Below are positions 23,005 through 31,033 of a stretch of DNA of 32,901 bases, piece by piece. The stretch comes from Oribacterium sp. UBA3737 (GTDB taxonomy: Bacteria > Bacillota_A > Clostridia > Lachnospirales > Lachnospiraceae), in NCBI GenBank assembly GCA_002371295.1, contig DFGZ01000186.1:1-32901 (forward strand). Reading direction: 5' to 3'. Positions within the stretch are counted from its first letter, which is position 1. Every line of letters starts with the position of its first letter. The notes under the pieces were generated by a model. The model made no database searches. It saw only the letters and a program-made list of their open reading frames with translations, and was not told the origin of the DNA. A program made the position numbers and the translations under genes.

Positions 23005-25014
23005 ATGAAAAAGACAAACATTGGAAGAAAAGTAACTTCCGTTGTGTTAGCAGGAACCATGGTTGCAACAGCACTTGCAGCCTGCGGAACAAATGACACA
23101 GCACCTGCAACAACAGCCGCAGCAACAGAGGCTTCAGCACAGGAGACTACAACAGCCGCTGAGGTATCAGAGGGCGGTGGATCAGGTACATTCTCCGGAG
23201 AAGCTGTTGGACAGGGAGGTGCAAGTAAGCCTGTAAAGGTAACACTTACACTCGATGCAGGTAAGATTGCTGATGTAAAGATTGAAGCTGAAGGTGAAAC
23301 ACCGGGTATCGGAAGCAAGGCTATCGAAGAGCTTCCGGCAAAGATGATAGCAGGAAATACAGTTCAGGTTGATGCTATCTCAGGAGCAACAATTACATCA
23401 AAGGCAATTGTTGAGGCAGCCACAGCAGCACTTGCAGAAGCAGGACTTAAGCCGGAAGATCTCGAGTCAGTAGAGGTAGAGGCAGCTGCAGCACAGGCTG
23501 AAGACATGTCCATCGATACAGATATCGTAGTAGTAGGTATGGGTGGTGCCGGAATGACAGCAGCCATTACAGCAGCTGATGCAGGCAAGTCAGTAGTTAT
23601 CCTTGAGTCACAGCCTATGGGCGGTGGAAACACTGTTCGTTCAACAGGTGGACTTAATGCTGCAGGAACTGAAGAGCAGAAGTCAAACGAGTTCACAGAG
23701 GCTGATGGTGTTGAGAAGACTCTCAAGACAGCTAAGGAAAAGTGGGCTGACAATGAGACCATCACAAAGCTTGCCGCAACTGTACAGCAGCAGTGGGATG
23801 CTTACAAGGCTTCACCGGAAGGATATTTCGATACACCTGAGCTTATGGCTCTTGATACAATAATCGGCGGTCATGGAATCAATGATCCTGAACTTGTTTC
23901 AACACTTACAAACGGATCAGCAGGAGCTATTACATGGCTCAAGGATCATGGCGCAGACCTTCCATCAGTTGGTGCAGCCGGCGGTGCATCAGTTAAGCGT
24001 ATCCATCGTCCTGTAGATGATAAAGGAAAGACAAAGGCAGTTGGTGCTTACATCGTTCCTGTTCTTACTAAGAACGTTGAGGACAGAGACGGAATCGAAG
24101 TATACTACAACACAACAGCAAACAAGATCCTTATGGAGGATGGAAAGGCAGTTGGTGTAGTTGCAGAGGGTGAGACAGGAAATACTGTCACAGTCAATGC
24201 AAAGGCCGTTATTCTTGCAACAGGTGGTTTCGGTGGAAATCAGGAGATGGTTGTAGAGTTCAGACCTGACCTCAAGGGCTTCGTTTCAACAAATGCTGAC
24301 GGTGCAAAGGGCCAGGGTATCAAGATGGCACAGGCTGACGATGTAAAGGCTGATGTAGTTGATCTTGACCAGATTCAGATTCACCCGACAGTTCATACCG
24401 ATCCGGATGGAAATGCTCATCTTATTACAGAGGGTGTTCGTGGTGACGGTGCTATCCTTGTAAACAAGGAAGGAAAGAGATTCTACGACGAAGTATCTAC
24501 AAGAGATAAGGTTTCTGCAGCCGAGATCGAGCAGACAGATGGTGTTGCATACCTCATCCTTGATCAGACAATGATCGACGGTTCAGCAGTATATCAGGGA
24601 TACCTTGATGCCGGTTACGGTGTAAAGGGTGAGACATACGAGGAGCTTGCAAAGGCTATCGGAATTCCTGAGGATGCATTCAAGGAGACAATGGAAGGCT
24701 GGGCTAAGATCTGGGCTGATAAGGCTGATCCAGAGTTCGGACGTACATCATTCTCTAACGAGAACAGCCTTGATAAGGCACCTTACTATGCGATCCTTGT
24801 ATCACCCGGTATCCATCACACAATGGGTGGTCTTAAGATCAATACAGCTACAGAAGTTATCAATACAGAAGGCAATGTGATCCCGGGCCTTTTTGCAGCC
24901 GGTGAGGTTACCGGAGGCGTACATGGCGGAAACCGTCTTGGTGGTACAGCTGTAACAGATATCATCGTATTCGGTCAGATTGCCGGTGACAGTGCTGTAA
25001 AGTACGTTGGATAA
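23005..25014 (+). CDS. Flavinylated FMN/FAD fumarate-reductase-like lipoprotein
   Basis: This complete 669-aa lipoprotein has a signal peptide with lipobox Cys27 (LAAC) and a low-complexity Ala/Thr/Glu linker to about residue 60. The FMN-binding domain (about 62-145) has the covalent attachment motif DAISGATITS (Thr131 region). The FAD-binding_2 domain starts at residue 173 with VVVGMGGAGM, and the reductase-type catalytic region holds IQIHPT, GVRGDGAILVNKEGKRFYDE and HGGNRLGGTAVTD. The family reduces fumarate, urocanate, methacrylate and similar acceptors at the cell surface, with FMN attached by ApbE (not in this window). GAGAGG precedes the ATG and a strong terminator follows. Codon use is strongly biased, suggesting high expression. 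It is paralogous to the partial gene at 1-1208. Substrate unknown. Confidence 0.92.
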   Translation: MKKTNIGRKVTSVVLAGTMVATALAACGTNDTAPATTAAATEASAQETTTAAEVSEGGGSGTFSGEAVGQGGASKPVKVTLTLDAGKIADVKIEAEGETPGIGSKAIEELPAKMIAGNTVQVDAISGATITSKAIVEAATAALAEAGLKPEDLESVEVEAAAAQAEDMSIDTDIVVVGMGGAGMTAAITAADAGKSVVILESQPMGGGNTVRSTGGLNAAGTEEQKSNEFTEADGVEKTLKTAKEKWADNETITKLAATVQQQWDAYKASPEGYFDTPELMALDTIIGGHGINDPELVSTLTNGSAGAITWLKDHGADLPSVGAAGGASVKRIHRPVDDKGKTKAVGAYIVPVLTKNVEDRDGIEVYYNTTANKILMEDGKAVGVVAEGETGNTVTVNAKAVILATGGFGGNQEMVVEFRPDLKGFVSTNADGAKGQGIKMAQADDVKADVVDLDQIQIHPTVHTDPDGNAHLITEGVRGDGAILVNKEGKRFYDEVSTRDKVSAAEIEQTDGVAYLILDQTMIDGSAVYQGYLDAGYGVKGETYEELAKAIGIPEDAFKETMEGWAKIWADKADPEFGRTSFSNENSLDKAPYYAILVSPGIHHTMGGLKINTATEVINTEGNVIPGLFAAGEVTGGVHGGNRLGGTAVTDIIVFGQIAGDSAVKYVG

Positions 25015-25032
25015 TTAATAGAAGAAATCATC

Positions 25033-25067
25033 AGAGGAATGTGGAAAACCACATTCCTCTTTTTTTC
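25033..25067 (+). terminator. Rho-independent terminator of the reductase gene
   Basis: AGAGGAATGTGG (25033-25044) pairs with CCACATTCCTCT (25049-25060) over AAAA, followed by seven T. Confidence 0.93.
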
Positions 25068-25069
25068 GC

Positions 25070-25296
25070 GATAAGCCTGTCAAGCGCATACCGTGCTTGC
25101 ACGGGTATGCATTTGACAGGCAACGCGGAATCGAACATCGGAGATGTGAGATAGGGGATAAGCCCGTCAAGCGCATACCGTGCTTGCACGAGTATGCATT
25201 TGACGGGCAACGCGGAATCGAACATCGAAGATGTGAGATAGGGGATAAGCCTGTCAAGCGCATACCGTGCTTGCACGGGTATGCATTTGACGGGCA
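25070..25296 (+). repeat. 87-bp tandem repeat, 2.6 copies, with covarying hairpins
   Basis: Copies start at 25070, 25157 and 25244; the third stops after 53 bp. Each begins with a long hairpin: GCCTGTCAA with TTGACAGGC, then GCATACC-GTG with CAC-GGTATGC around CTTG. Copies 1 and 2 differ at one stem pair by a full compensatory change (T-A to C-G), and copy 3 has T-G. The link holds a small ACATC-GRA-GATGT hairpin. It follows the reductase terminator and precedes the PTS regulator. No gene is supported here. Confidence 0.88.
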
Positions 25297-25492
25297 GCTT
25301 ATTTACATAAATACCTCAAAAGTTATATATTATATACAACAAAATTGGCCGTGGAGAATTTTCTTTGTGACAACAGCACAAAGAAATGGAAAAGAAACAG
25401 AAACTATTTTAGATTGTCTCTTTAGAGTAAATTCTGTTCAGTACATTGTGAAAAAACCTGCTAAATATAGCTTATGTAATTGAGGTAAGGAG

Positions 25493-27451
25493 ATGAAGGA
25501 AGTAAAGGAAAGGAAGGAGGCACTGCAGATCATAGGTCTGGTGCTGAATCATGGCTCTGCAACAGCTTCCATGATAGCGGAAAATGTAGGTGTCTCTGAA
25601 AAAACCATCAGGAAACGAATCTCTTATGCAAATGACATTCTCAGGGACAATGATGCGGGAATGCTCATAGCGAGACCAAAGATCGGAATAGTATTAAACG
25701 GAAATCAGGATCAGAGAGGAAAAGCATTTGATCTTATCTATACGAAAAAGGACGATTCCCGGGATGAAAGCAACGAGAGAATGCTGGAGACACTGAGGAT
25801 AGTTTTAAGATCGGTTCACAGGGATACCATCACCATCAATCATATTTCGGAAGAGCTTTATATGAGCCCTCCTACAGCTGCAAGAGAGATAAAGGAATGC
25901 AGGAAATGGCTGAGCGGTTTTAACATAGATCTTAATTCAGTCCGCAACAAGGGACTGGAGATAAGATGTACGGAACCTGACTACCGACAGGCAATGAAGG
26001 AGTATTTTTGCAAGCTCTGTGACTCCTCTGAGATCGACAGGGAGCTCAGGTTCTTTTTCCCGGAGATAAACATTGACCTGATACGGGAGTCTCTTATCTG
26101 GGTCGAGAATGAATGGAACCTTATCCTTACGGAATCCAGTTTTGCCGAGATTCTGACTTACCTCTGTATAGCCACTTTCGAAAATGTACGAAAAAAGCAT
26201 GAGCTTAAGCTTGATTTACCGGAGGAGGATGTCTGCCGATATAACGAGTACAATTTTGCGGAAAAGGTTTTCAGGAAGGTAAATGATCATCTGGGGCTCT
26301 TGACGAGGGAGGAAGAGATACGATATCTGACGATACAGATTCTGTGTTCAAAAGTTATTTCTTCTGCCGGTGCTGATCCCATAAATATGGTAAGGGAATA
26401 TGATCAGAAGCTTCGGGATTTTGTTAAGAGAACCATAACCGTAGTATCCGATGTGCTGAATACTGACCTCTCCGGGGATGAGAGACTGTATGAAGGTCTT
26501 CTCAATCATATAAGAGCACTGATTTTCAGACTTAAGTACGGACAGACTATAGATACCACGGTGAATTCATACATCAGAGAAAACTTTATCACTACTCTGA
26601 AGGTGTCCTGGCTTGTTTCAACCTTATTCGAAGAATATTTTTCTCTTTCCATAGGTGATGATGAGCTTAGTTACATAGCTCTTTATATACAGACGGCCAT
26701 AGACTGCAGCAGAAGACCTGCTGAAGCTGTGCTTGTGACGGATCAGAACAGCTCTGTCACGAGACTTATACATGACAGGATACTCCATACTTCCATGGAT
26801 ATAGGGAAAATAGAGGATGTTACTGTACATCAGTTTTTGAAAAGCAGATGTCCCTCTGCAGAACTGGTCATATCTCTTGTACCTCTGGAGCGAAAGGACG
26901 AGAGGATTCTGGTGCTGAAGGATCCTTTTCATGAGAAGAACCGGGAAATGATACATGAAAAGCTGATGGAATTAAGAGCGAGAAGACAAGGGGAGAAGCC
27001 TCATTTCACCTCTGTCTGCCATCGATTGTTCGAACCGGACCTTATGATGACAGCTGTACATTATGAAAACAAGGAGGAGCTTCTCTATGATATGTGTAGT
27101 CTTCTGGAAAATAAGGGATATGTGTCACATGAGTATTATGCTTCAGTCATAAAGAGAGAAGGGGCTGCCAATACCGCTATCGGGGGAGATGTGGCCATAC
27201 CTCATGGGGATATGAGCTTTACAAATGAGTCGAAGATAGTTGTGGCTGTTCTGGACCAGCCCATAGATTGGGGAGATGAAAAAGTGGATGTTGTATTCCT
27301 CCTTAATATCCTGATGAAATCTGAGGCGGAGGTCAGCAGATGGCAGGCATTCTACAGACAGTTCATCAGTCTTACGGATTCACATGAGGCCATAGTAAGG
27401 ATGAAGAAATGCAGTAATCCTGTGGAACTGTACTGTTACCTGATGCAGTGA
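25493..27451 (+). CDS. PRD/EIIA-containing transcriptional activator (MtlR/LicR type)
   Basis: This 652-aa protein has an N-terminal HTH_11 (residues 9-55), a second Mga-like HTH (about 95-160), two PRDs (about 190-290 and 305-405), an EIIB-like region (about 411-495) and a C-terminal EIIA of fructose/mannitol type (about 510-650) with phosphorylatable His571 in IPHGD. PTS phosphorylation of PRD and EII domains normally controls such activators. Several usual phosphosites are missing: the PRD1 second His is Gln282, the PRD2 second His is Tyr398, and the EIIB-like segment LVTDQNSSVTRLI lacks Cys. His339 in LLNHIRALIFRL remains. GAGGTAAGGAG directly precedes the ATG. It lies just upstream of the PTS operon it probably activates. 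Confidence 0.9.
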   Translation: MKEVKERKEALQIIGLVLNHGSATASMIAENVGVSEKTIRKRISYANDILRDNDAGMLIARPKIGIVLNGNQDQRGKAFDLIYTKKDDSRDESNERMLETLRIVLRSVHRDTITINHISEELYMSPPTAAREIKECRKWLSGFNIDLNSVRNKGLEIRCTEPDYRQAMKEYFCKLCDSSEIDRELRFFFPEINIDLIRESLIWVENEWNLILTESSFAEILTYLCIATFENVRKKHELKLDLPEEDVCRYNEYNFAEKVFRKVNDHLGLLTREEEIRYLTIQILCSKVISSAGADPINMVREYDQKLRDFVKRTITVVSDVLNTDLSGDERLYEGLLNHIRALIFRLKYGQTIDTTVNSYIRENFITTLKVSWLVSTLFEEYFSLSIGDDELSYIALYIQTAIDCSRRPAEAVLVTDQNSSVTRLIHDRILHTSMDIGKIEDVTVHQFLKSRCPSAELVISLVPLERKDERILVLKDPFHEKNREMIHEKLMELRARRQGEKPHFTSVCHRLFEPDLMMTAVHYENKEELLYDMCSLLENKGYVSHEYYASVIKREGAANTAIGGDVAIPHGDMSFTNESKIVVAVLDQPIDWGDEKVDVVFLLNILMKSEAEVSRWQAFYRQFISLTDSHEAIVRMKKCSNPVELYCYLMQ

Positions 27452-27479
27452 AAAGTATGCTGATACACATCTGAATATA

Positions 27480-27546
27480 AAAAGTCGTGAAGAGATAAGA
27501 ACTGCTGATGGTGCAGTGATGTGTTGTCTTTCACGGCTTTTTTTTT
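27480..27546 (+). terminator. Y-shaped rho-independent terminator
   Basis: AAAAGTCGTGAA (27480-27491) pairs with TTCACGGCTTTT (27530-27541), with an inner ACTGC/GCAGT stem (27501-27517), followed by a T-run to 27546. It separates the regulator from the PTS operon. Confidence 0.8.
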
Positions 27547-27634
27547 GCGGAATAGATAAATAAAATTATTTCCTTAATGTGGAAACAGAAAATTGTTTTT
27601 CAACAGATCTGAAATGTTAAAATCTAGTTAAAGA

Positions 27635-27698
27635 AAGAGATGTTTTAAGTATAACTGAATATTCAAAAAAGAGATGTTTTAACTATAACTGAATATCC
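27635..27698 (+). promoter_or_regulatory. Two 30-bp direct repeats upstream of the PTS operon
   Basis: The two units (27635-27664 and 27669-27698) are 28/30 identical. Each reads AAGAGATGTTTTAA, then S, then TATAACTGAATAT. They lie 34 bp apart, start to start, and 70-135 bp before the EIIA ATG. Two direct sites near a promoter are typical of an activator-binding region, and the PRD regulator is the natural candidate. Confidence 0.7.
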
Positions 27699-27769
27699 AG
27701 AATTGAAACAAAACGAAGAAACGGAGACTGAAAGGAAATAAGGATATCGGAAAAAAGGGGGTGGAGGTG

Positions 27770-28300
27770 ATGGATCTTAGGGAAATACTGAATCCTGAGA
27801 TTATAGATCTCAGGGTGAAAGGAAATACGAAGAGAGAAGTACTGGAAAATCTGAGTATCCATCTGTTGCAACAGGGATATATAGGAGATGTGAAACAGTT
27901 TGTTGATGATATATACCTTCGGGAAGCTGAAGGGCCTACGGGCATGGGAGATGGCCTTTCCATTCCTCATGGAAAATCTGAGACAGTAAAAAAGATAGGC
28001 ATCGCCATCGGACGTACAGAGAATCCCATAGCCTGGGAGTCTGATATAAGTGACAGCGGATGGCAGGAGACAAGTCTTATATTTCTGTTTTGTGTAAGCG
28101 TAGATAACTCCTATGCGGAGAATCATTTGTTGCTCCTCAGTGAGCTTGCGGGAAAGCTTGGAGACTGCGGACGTGTACAGAGTCTGCTTTCCGCAGAAAC
28201 TGCTGATGAGATAATAGAAAAGCTGGTTTCCGAAAAAGCCGAATATGAATGTGATAAGTCAAGTGAGGAAGAGATCGTGGAGCTTGATATCGCATTGTAA
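27770..28300 (+). CDS. PTS fructose-type EIIA component
   Basis: This 176-aa protein of PTS_EIIA_2 type has the phosphorylation site His67 in GDGLSIPHGKS, after TGMGD. It takes phosphate from HPr and passes it to EIIB. The C-terminal 20 residues are acidic. ATG at 27770 follows GGGGGTGGAGG; a GTG three codons earlier lies in the ribosome site and is unlikely. EIIB and EIIC follow on the same strand, so the complex has separate A, B and C subunits rather than a fused fructose EIIABC. Fructose, or a related sugar such as tagatose or mannose, is likely; the aldolase at the end of the operon fits a ketose 1-phosphate or bisphosphate route. Confidence 0.9.
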   Translation: MDLREILNPEIIDLRVKGNTKREVLENLSIHLLQQGYIGDVKQFVDDIYLREAEGPTGMGDGLSIPHGKSETVKKIGIAIGRTENPIAWESDISDSGWQETSLIFLFCVSVDNSYAENHLLLLSELAGKLGDCGRVQSLLSAETADEIIEKLVSEKAEYECDKSSEEEIVELDIAL

Positions 28301-28331
28301 TAAGTGAAAAAAAGAAAAAGGAGGTGAAGAG

Positions 28332-28643
28332 GTGAATATCGTAGGCATTACCGCCTGCACAGCAGGTATAGCACATACCTATATCGTTGCGGAAAAGATA
28401 CAAAAGGCAGCGGAAGAAGCAGGCAACAGGTGTAAGATCGAAACACAGGGAACTGTGGGAGTACAGAACAGTCTTACGGCACAGGACATCGCAGAGGCGG
28501 ATGTGGTGATAGTGGCGCATGATATCCAGGTACATGGGCTTGAGCGCTTCAAGGGAAAACCTACTGTAGACATTCCCATCAGCGTGGCGATGAAGAGTCC
28601 TAAAAGTTTGATAGCGACTATACAGAAAAAACTGGCAAAGTGA
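28332..28643 (+). CDS. PTS fructose-type EIIB component
   Basis: This 103-aa protein has the EIIB phosphocysteine Cys9 in ITACTAGIAHTY (family form TACPTGIAHT; Pro is Thr here). The rest follows the family pattern: AEKIQKAAEEAG, KIETQGTVGVQN, DIAEADVVIVAHDI. It carries phosphate from EIIA to the sugar in EIIC. The start is GTG with AAAGGAGGTGAAGAG upstream, ideal spacing. It lies 31 bp after EIIA. The gap to EIIC is about 125 bp and contains short element E5, whose left end overlaps this stop codon. Confidence 0.92.
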   Translation: MNIVGITACTAGIAHTYIVAEKIQKAAEEAGNRCKIETQGTVGVQNSLTAQDIAEADVVIVAHDIQVHGLERFKGKPTVDIPISVAMKSPKSLIATIQKKLAK

Positions 28644-28746
28644 GTGTCAAAAACCGATATCGAATCGTTTCGCACATTGTGCTCACACGATTAGCCCGCA
28701 TTTGTGCAAGAACAAGCAGGGGAGATATTTGTGACACTTATATCAT
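28641..28746 (+). repeat. Short inverted-repeat element, copy E5, inside the PTS operon
   Basis: The left TGAGTGTCA (28641-28649, including the EIIB stop) and right TGACACTTATATCAT (28732-28746) are imperfect inverted ends. An inner AATCGT/ACGATT stem is present. It fills the gap between EIIB and EIIC, where it may alter the relative expression of the subunits. Confidence 0.55.
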
Positions 28747-28770
28747 AAAATAATGGAAGGGGAAGTAAAA

Positions 28771-29886
28771 ATGAGTATTAAGGAATTAAAGAAACATTTG
28801 ATGACAGGTATTTCCTACATGATTCCGATGGTAGTGGCAGGCGGTATGCTGGGAGCTTTTGCAAAGCTTTTCGGAACCTACAATATCGGAAGTCTGGGAC
28901 CGGAAGCCGGAGCCACGGCATTTTCAAATCTCAATGCCTTTACATGGACAGAGTTCTGGTGGGCCATCAGCAAGCTTTCGGATTTCGCCATGAGCTTTGC
29001 GGTTCCTGTCATGGCTGCGGGAATTGCCTATTCCATGGCTGACCGTCCCGGAATCGTTCCCGCTTTTGTGATGGGTTATGTGGCAAATCAGGCTAAGGCC
29101 GGCTTCCTGGGCGGCATGCTCATGGCCTTTATCGTAGGCTTCATAGTTAACTGGATGAAGAAGTGGAAGCTTCCCAAGGTTCTGGAAAGTCTTAAGCCGG
29201 TAATGCTTATCCCGGTGCTTTCCACTTTCCTGTCAGGCATGTTTTTCTTCATGGTGGTATGTCACCCCATGGCAGCTGCAATGACAGCTATACAGATGTG
29301 GATTCAGTCACTTTCCAACGGTTCACTTTTCATCATCGGTGCGGTTATCGGAGGCTGCATGGGCTTCGATATGGGCGGTCCCATCAACAAGACAGCTTCC
29401 ATGGCTGCCAATGCCTTGTTCGCTGACAACCCTGAGGGCATCGGCTCCGCAGCTGAGTCTGCAAAGATCATAGGCGGTATGACACCTCCTATAGGTATCG
29501 GCATCGCAACTCTTATTGCCAGAAAAAAGTTCACGGAGGAAGAGAGAAATGCAGGACTTTCGATGATTCCTATGGGACTTTGCTTTATAACAGAAGGTGT
29601 TCTTCCCTTTGCAGCCAATGATCCTCTCAGAGTCATTCCTTCATCCATGATAGGTTCAGCCATCGCGTCTGGTCTTGCCATGGCTTGGGGATGTCATACA
29701 CCTGCGGCTCACGGAGGAGTATTCATCCTTCCTGTAACAGAGAGATGGTATATGTTCGTTCTTGCGCTTATCATCGGCTCCGCAGTTACTGCAGTATCCT
29801 ATGCGTTCCTGAGGAAACCTGCTTCAGAAGAGTCTGTAAAGGAAGAAGAGGTAAACGATGAGCTTGAAATCGCCATCAATGTTTAA
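28771..29886 (+). CDS. PTS fructose-type EIIC permease
   Basis: This 371-aa integral membrane protein has 8-10 hydrophobic segments. It matches the fructose EIIC family: HLMTGISYMIPMVVAGGMLGA, GIAYSMADRPGIVPAFVMG, GFDMGGPINKTASM, MTPPIGI and ITEGVLPFAANDPLRVIP, then HTPAAHGG. The sugar passes through this subunit while being phosphorylated by EIIB. ATG at 28771 is preferred because AAGGGGAAG precedes it; an ATG six codons earlier overlaps that site. The acidic C-terminal tail (about 25 residues) is extra. It follows E5 and is 119 bp from the aldolase. Substrate is a ketohexose by family; the exact sugar is not certain. Confidence 0.92.
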   Translation: MSIKELKKHLMTGISYMIPMVVAGGMLGAFAKLFGTYNIGSLGPEAGATAFSNLNAFTWTEFWWAISKLSDFAMSFAVPVMAAGIAYSMADRPGIVPAFVMGYVANQAKAGFLGGMLMAFIVGFIVNWMKKWKLPKVLESLKPVMLIPVLSTFLSGMFFFMVVCHPMAAAMTAIQMWIQSLSNGSLFIIGAVIGGCMGFDMGGPINKTASMAANALFADNPEGIGSAAESAKIIGGMTPPIGIGIATLIARKKFTEEERNAGLSMIPMGLCFITEGVLPFAANDPLRVIPSSMIGSAIASGLAMAWGCHTPAAHGGVFILPVTERWYMFVLALIIGSAVTAVSYAFLRKPASEESVKEEEVNDELEIAINV

Positions 29887-29923
29887 AGCTTAAATTTAAA
29901 GAAACTGATTGTACATATATGAA

Positions 29924-29988
29924 CCATCAGCCTTTTCCGGCGGAGACAGGGAAGCGGATATTACACTATTGCCCCGGAAGGCTGATGG
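29924..29988 (+). promoter_or_regulatory. Long hairpin between EIIC and the aldolase gene
   Basis: CCATCAGCCTTTTCCGG (29924-29940) pairs with CCGGAAGGCTGATGG (29974-29988) with two unpaired T. No U-run follows. It lies 17 bp before the aldolase ATG and probably affects mRNA stability or aldolase translation within the operon. Confidence 0.6.
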
Positions 29989-30005
29989 AACATGAAGGGG
30001 ATATT

Positions 30006-30914
30006 ATGTTCGTTTCTATGAAAGATATACTGGAGCATGCCAATGCTCACAATTACGCAGTAATGGCGGTGAACAGTGTAAATATGGAGATGGCGAGGGC
30101 TGTTATCGAAGCTGCTCAGGAAAAGCACTCGCCTATAATCATAAACTTAGGCGTGGGACAAATGAAGAAGCTGGCACATCCCACGGAAATGGTGCCTATG
30201 ATACGTGAAATGGCAGAGAGAGCTGACGTGCCTGTAGCATTGAACCTGGATCACGGGGCAAGATTCGAGGACGAGGTTTCTGCCATGAGGTATGGCTTCA
30301 CATCGGTAATGATAGACTGCTCTGCTCTTCCCTATGAAGAGAATGTGATCCGTGTGGCAAATGTTGTCGCCCTGGCTCATGCAAAGGGAATCGCGGTAGA
30401 AGGCGAGCTTGGTCATGTAGGACAGGCTTTTCAGGGGGATGACGGAAAGATGGATCTCTATACCGATGTTGCCCAGGCGAGAGACTATGTTGACCGTACC
30501 GGTGTAGACGCACTTGCAGTTGCTATAGGTACTGCACATGGGGACTATCCGAAGGGGATGACACCGAGGCTTGATTTTGAGAGACTGAAGGAGCTGAAGG
30601 CGGAGCTCAGGATGCCTCTGGTGCTTCATGGCGGTTCAGGCTCCGGAGAGGCAAATATCCGTAGGGCAGTTGAATGCGGTATCAATAAGATCAATGTCTG
30701 CACCGATGCATTTCATGCGGCGGAGGATGCTATGAAGGCAATATGGGCTGAGAATCCGGCTGCAAACTATCTTGAGATCATGGCTGCAGCCGAGGCCGCA
30801 GTGAAGAGATTTGTCATGGATTACATAGACATGATAGGTTCAGCAGACAGGTACGGATATGGTGATTATCTTGCAGAAAAAGAAGAGATAGTGGTACTGA
30901 AGAAGACGGGGTGA
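30006..30914 (+). CDS. Class II ketose-bisphosphate aldolase
   Basis: This 302-aa zinc-dependent aldolase has NLDHG (general base Asp82, zinc His83), VEGELGHVG (132 region), the zinc ligand His178 in IGTAHGDY, and His208 in LHGGSGS. Phosphate binding uses GGSG and NVCTDA. The family cleaves fructose- or tagatose-1,6-bisphosphate, or ketose 1-phosphates, to dihydroxyacetone phosphate and an aldehyde. ATG at 30006 has GGGG at five bases; upstream codons in the frame come from the hairpin and are not conserved. As the last gene of the PTS operon it may cleave the imported ketose phosphate after a further kinase step. No kinase is seen here, so it must be elsewhere. Confidence 0.92.
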   Translation: MFVSMKDILEHANAHNYAVMAVNSVNMEMARAVIEAAQEKHSPIIINLGVGQMKKLAHPTEMVPMIREMAERADVPVALNLDHGARFEDEVSAMRYGFTSVMIDCSALPYEENVIRVANVVALAHAKGIAVEGELGHVGQAFQGDDGKMDLYTDVAQARDYVDRTGVDALAVAIGTAHGDYPKGMTPRLDFERLKELKAELRMPLVLHGGSGSGEANIRRAVECGINKINVCTDAFHAAEDAMKAIWAENPAANYLEIMAAAEAAVKRFVMDYIDMIGSADRYGYGDYLAEKEEIVVLKKTG

Positions 30915-31033
30915 AATTCGGTTCTCTGCTTCTTTGATGTTTTGTCAGTTAAGAAGTTACCGGAATTACAGTCACTGGATCAGGCAGTATAGAACAGTGT
31001 GGAACAGGTTGTCCGAATACAGGAGAAAATAAT

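Larger units (their letters stand above)
25015..25492. other. Intergenic region with terminator and tandem hairpin repeats
   Basis: About 480 bp lie between the reductase and the PRD regulator. It holds the reductase terminator (25033-25067) and the 87-bp repeats (25070-25296). The last 196 bp are AT-rich with no clear feature beyond the probable regulator promoter. Confidence 0.6.
27452..27769. other. Intergenic region before the PTS operon
   Basis: The 318 bp hold the terminator at 27480-27546 and the 30-bp direct repeats at 27635-27698. The repeats are followed by the purine-rich leader of the EIIA gene. The PTS operon promoter must lie here. Confidence 0.6.

Noticed and set aside
25070..25296. 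tRNA-like T-loop sequence (GTTCGATTCC on the minus strand) in the 87-bp repeats
   Set aside because: No acceptor, D or anticodon stem can be formed around it; the dominant fold is the long hairpin of the repeat.
25015..25483. Overlapping open frames on both strands encoding internally repeated peptides
   Set aside because: The peptide repeats simply reflect the 87-bp DNA repeat; there is no ribosome site or family similarity.
29304..29681. 125-codon minus-strand open frame inside EIIC
   Set aside because: It is antisense to conserved EIIC motifs; the frame is a composition effect.
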